A DNA stretch of 33,996 bases from a virus, in the IMG/VR virus record IMGVR_UViG_3300035698_004505, positions 1 to 33,996 of that record; one strand, written 5' to 3'. Positions 32,281 through 33,996 of this stretch are shown here, piece after piece. Position numbers and translations under genes: made by a program. The notes under the pieces are model-generated. The model was not told where the DNA came from and ran no database searches. It saw nothing but the letters and a program-made list of their open reading frames with translations. Each line of letters begins with the position of its first letter. Position 1 is the first letter of the stretch.

Positions 32281-33046
32281 TAGCTACCACCCTTCCTATC
32301 TCCGCAAAATCTGACCCCTCCTCAAAACCAACGTCCCCAGGCCTACGTATCCCAGTCTCAATAGACGCAACCCCGATCCGAGCATCTATCTTCTGACGAC
32401 TCACAGGACTCAACTTCTCATCCCCAATGCCCGCCACATACTTGTACACATCCGTCTTCAAACGAGCCAACGCCACCTCGTCCTTATCCGGTCCCGTGGC
32501 CTCCACCGTCTCTACCAACTTCTCGAAATATCCCTCAGCTCGGTCCCTCTTCGCCTGCTCAAACGCGTCGCCAAAATCTGAATAATGACGACGCCACTTA
32601 CACAACTTCGCATACGTAATCCCAACCGCTCGACACGCATTCTTTAAACTCGATCCCTCAAGTATTAACCCGCATATCACATCCCCAATCAACGTACTGT
32701 AACGTATCCCAGGCTTTGAAAACTCCTCCTGAGACTGACCAGTGTGCGATACCCACCAACGCTCGCCCTCTATTACCACTACCTCGTACTTATCCATGTC
32801 CTCATAACGAAGATCCCGGTGCGCTACCTCGCCCGTTTGCGGGTTGAACGCCTCCGCAGTGCCAGAGGGGGATATGCGGTAGCGCCAATCTTCGGGGTTC
32901 GGGTGTCTAACAGGTGGTGGAGGTGGGATGTCTGGTGCTGGTTGCGTGATAGGAGTATCTTCGATGACTAAATCGAGTTGGTTTGGATCGGGCTCATTGG
33001 AATCCGCTCCGTCGTCTGCTTTTTCAAGGTGATCTTCTGGGAGCAT
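32270..33046 (-). CDS. terS: terminase small subunit
   Basis: The 258-aa protein has an unstructured Pro/Asp-rich first 100 residues, then a helix-turn-helix (DVICGLILEGSSLKNACRAVGITYAKLCKW), followed by helices including FEQAKRDRAEGYFEKLVETVE, the layout of DNA-recognition terminase subunits. It would bind the packaging site, probably nearby. ATG 33046 has no good ribosome site; a palindrome lies just upstream. Confidence 0.88.
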   Translation of the reverse strand: MLPEDHLEKADDGADSNEPDPNQLDLVIEDTPITQPAPDIPPPPPVRHPNPEDWRYRISPSGTAEAFNPQTGEVAHRDLRYEDMDKYEVVVIEGERWWVSHTGQSQEEFSKPGIRYSTLIGDVICGLILEGSSLKNACRAVGITYAKLCKWRRHYSDFGDAFEQAKRDRAEGYFEKLVETVEATGPDKDEVALARLKTDVYKYVAGIGDEKLSPVSRQKIDARIGVASIETGIRRPGDVGFEEGSDFAEIGRVVANGE

Positions 33047-33052
33047 ATACCA

Positions 33053-33062
33053 GTGATATCAC
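33053..33062. promoter_or_regulatory. palindromic operator candidate
   Basis: GTGATATCAC is a perfect 10-bp palindrome lying between the minus-strand promoter elements and the small terminase start, about where transcription would begin. ACATGT follows immediately. This is a likely place for a repressor to block late transcription. Confidence 0.4.
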
Positions 33063-33075
33063 ATGTGTTTTCGGT

Positions 33076-33106
33076 TGTATATGCTGTAGTGCGTCAATTC
33101 TGTAAA
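33076..33106 (-). promoter_or_regulatory. candidate late promoter
   Basis: On the minus strand TTTACA (33106-33101) precedes TATACA (33081-33076) with a long 19-bp spacer. It points into the small terminase gene and would start transcription some 20 bases before its ATG. The long spacer suggests a weak or activated promoter. Confidence 0.35.
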
Positions 33107-33140
33107 AATATGGCTCCCGTATATAAATTCCACCCCTAGA

Positions 33141-33210
33141 CGCCGTGTCCGGGGGGGGCCGCCGGGGGTCAAGCCCCCTCGCCCTCGCACGCGCCCGCGC
33201 GCGCGGGTCA
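33141..33210. other. GC-rich block, cos/pac candidate
   Basis: 60 of 70 bases are G or C, in a window of much lower GC. It contains a run of eight Gs (33151-33158), GGGGG...CCCCC able to form a 5-bp hairpin (33164-33178), and an alternating CGCGCGCG tract (about 33195-33205). Lying beside the terminase small subunit gene it may be the recognition or cutting site for packaging. Alternating CG can also adopt Z-form DNA. Confidence 0.5.
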
Positions 33211-33287
33211 TGCTATGGACATGGGGTAGGGTGGGACATCCCCTAGATAAACAGGCATGGTATCGGGGCGACTGTAGATTTTTTTCA

Positions 33288-33312
33288 CACGTGATTAAAA
33301 GTTTTACACGTG
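33288..33312. promoter_or_regulatory. tandem CACGTG operator candidate
   Basis: ACACGTG occurs at 33287-33293 and 33306-33312, each preceded by a T-rich tetramer, giving a 19-bp period close to two helical turns. The second copy sits where the -35 box of the right-end promoter would be. This is a good layout for a dimeric regulator binding on one face of the DNA. Confidence 0.5.
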
Positions 33313-33327
33313 GTCTCGTGTCTCGCG

Positions 33328-33336
33328 TGCTATGCT
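33328..33336 (+). promoter_or_regulatory. extended -10 promoter for right-end genes
   Basis: TGCTATGCT forms an extended -10 element (TGn-TATGCT) without a good -35 box; the second CACGTG operator occupies that place. It would drive the lipoprotein and following genes. Confidence 0.4.
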
Positions 33337-33416
33337 AATGTCTAGCGGTGGCACGGCAACTGCAATGCAGTGCATCATGGAACAAAACGCAACCAAACAA
33401 ACAAAGGATTAAGACA

Positions 33417-33713
33417 ATGACTAAGACAATGACTAAGCTACTAACTGCCCTAATGGTACTGACTTCACTAAACGCATGTGCTTCAAACCCATCTGCTTCA
33501 AGCCAAGACGCTTCAAACCAAGACGCTTCAAACCAAGCCGCTTCAAACCCATATGCTTTAAGCCAATATAACTTAGACGTTGTATTCGAGAACCGACTAA
33601 ATTCCATTAACCCTGAGGGATTGTCTAATGAAGCCAAGTGCGAAATGCTGAAGGACTCGTATGATTATGGTTACGCCGCTATAGTACCCTTTTGCGTAAT
33701 CATGAGCCATTGA
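33417..33713 (+). CDS. small lipoprotein with ASNQD pentapeptide repeats
   Basis: From ATG 33417 (AAAGGA eight bases upstream) the 98-aa product has a lipoprotein signal, KLLTALMVLTSLNAC, with the lipobox LNAC and Cys21. Residues 22-51 are six pentapeptide units (ASNPS, ASSQD, ASNQD, ASNQA, ASNPY, ALSQY), a flexible spacer after the lipid anchor. A 47-residue C-terminal domain with two Cys (possible disulphide) follows. Phage lipoproteins of this size often block superinfection or act in lysis; either is possible. An upstream in-frame GTG (33348) would bury the signal. Confidence 0.75.
   Translation: MTKTMTKLLTALMVLTSLNACASNPSASSQDASNQDASNQAASNPYALSQYNLDVVFENRLNSINPEGLSNEAKCEMLKDSYDYGYAAIVPFCVIMSH
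33480..33569 (+). repeat. six 15-bp coding tandem repeats
   Basis: Six units close to GCTTCAAACCAAGAC follow one another without gaps and encode the pentapeptide linker of the lipoprotein. Units 2 to 4 are nearly identical, the outer ones diverged. The number is likely to vary between relatives. Confidence 0.8.
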
Positions 33714-33763
33714 CCATTATTCAAACTAATAACTAAACCAAACAACCAAACAAAGGATAAAAC

Positions 33764-33996
33764 ATGAACCAATCAACTTTTCCAGAACGTGCTAAGGACC
33801 TTGGAATCACTTGCCTAAAGATAATTTTCGGCGCTGTTTTTTACTACTGCTTATTTTTCGCAAGCTCGTCAGAAGCGCAACAGACCAAGACCGTGTTAGT
33901 GACTGAGGCCTATACTGCATCAATACCAAGCGCCACCATGGACAAATTGGGTGCAATGAAAACACTAATCAAAAACCCAGACGCTGTTGTTTACAA
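33764..33996 (+). CDS. secreted or membrane protein, cut by window end
   Basis: ATG 33764 lies eight bases after an AAAGGA site; the leader CCAAACAAACAAAGGAT is almost the same as before the lipoprotein gene. The visible 77 residues have a hydrophobic segment near 17-33 (IIFGAVFYYCLFFA) followed by SSSEAQQ, so an uncleaved anchor or signal peptide. The remainder (TVLVTEAYTASIPSATMDKL) is not a recognised domain. The frame is open at the right edge, so the true length is unknown. Confidence 0.65.
   Translation, partial: MNQSTFPERAKDLGITCLKIIFGAVFYYCLFFASSSEAQQTKTVLVTEAYTASIPSATMDKLGAMKTLIKNPDAVVY

Larger units (their letters stand above)
33047..33416. other. divergent control region between late and right-end genes
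   Basis: No gene is supported here. The stretch holds a palindrome GTGATATCAC (33053-33062), minus-strand promoter elements (33076-33106), an extremely GC-rich block (33141-33210), a pair of CACGTG palindromes 19 bp apart (33288-33293, 33307-33312), an extended -10 box (33328-33336) and a 13-bp palindrome ACTGCAATGCAGT (33359-33371). It should control both directions and may contain the packaging signal. Confidence 0.75.

Noticed and set aside
33164-33178. Rho-independent terminator in the GC block
   Set aside because: The GGGGG/CCCCC hairpin has no T-run on either strand.
33348-33416. GTG 33348 as lipoprotein start
   Set aside because: It adds 23 residues before the signal peptide; ATG 33417 has the ribosome site.
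33764-33996. Circular genome joining the right end to position 1
   Set aside because: The cut frame would read to a stop at 92-94, but through repeats that look non-coding; nothing else shows circularity, so I left it as partial.

Overview
The window is most of the genome of a short-tailed, podovirus-like double-stranded DNA phage, or of a prophage of that type. The evidence is a T7-like gene order for head, portal, tail-tube, ejection-protein and fibre genes, a phage replication module and a lysis cassette. I see no integrase, no repressor, no tRNA gene and no single-subunit RNA polymerase, so transcription probably relies on host RNA polymerase. The host cannot be named from sequence alone. 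The lysis genes, the lipoprotein and host-type promoter and Shine-Dalgarno signals suggest a Gram-negative bacterium.

Layout. (1) Bases 1-780 are non-coding. They hold an 18-bp repeat pair that looks like an insertion-sequence end (1-93), an AT-rich block (about 140-202) and a dense cluster of ten TGTGCCA/TGGCACA heptamers (278-609). The region ends in a probable promoter and an A-rich leader. (2) 781-3220, plus strand: a tightly packed early operon of very small genes, several below 60 codons and joined by ATGA/TAATG overlaps. It includes Cys-rich peptides, a one-helix membrane peptide and a 291-aa protein with a long Ala/Tyr/Asn/Asp repeat tail. (3) 3224-3310: a potential three-way-junction RNA structure just before the replication genes. 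(4) 3375-12013, plus strand: replication module with primase-helicase, SNF2-type helicase, a probable ssDNA-binding protein, a DnaQ-like exonuclease, a ribbon-helix-helix protein, a family A DNA polymerase split into exonuclease and polymerase frames, and a VRR-NUC nuclease. (5) 12010-33046, minus strand: late genes. In transcription order these are small terminase, large terminase, a small protein, portal, Bbp19-like protein, scaffold, major capsid protein, a probable capsid accessory protein, an intrinsic terminator, tail tube A, tail tube B (with a LamG-like insert), an acetyltransferase-fold protein, three ejection proteins, a large tail fibre, holin candidates, spanin candidates and a GH108 lysozyme. 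(6) 33047-33416: a divergent control region with an extremely GC-rich block, palindromes and promoters. (7) 33417 to the end, plus strand: a small repeat-bearing lipoprotein and a secreted or membrane protein cut by the window end.

The two arms converge at 12010-12013, where the stop codons of the early and late operons overlap. The late arm starts from the 33.05-33.35 kb control region. The right-hand plus-strand genes start from the same region in the other direction, so a genome continuing past the right edge (or circularly into position 1) would form one early arm. The AT-rich block and heptamer array next to the early operon are the best candidates for a replication origin or master operator. 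The GC-rich block beside the terminase genes is a candidate packaging or cohesive-end site.
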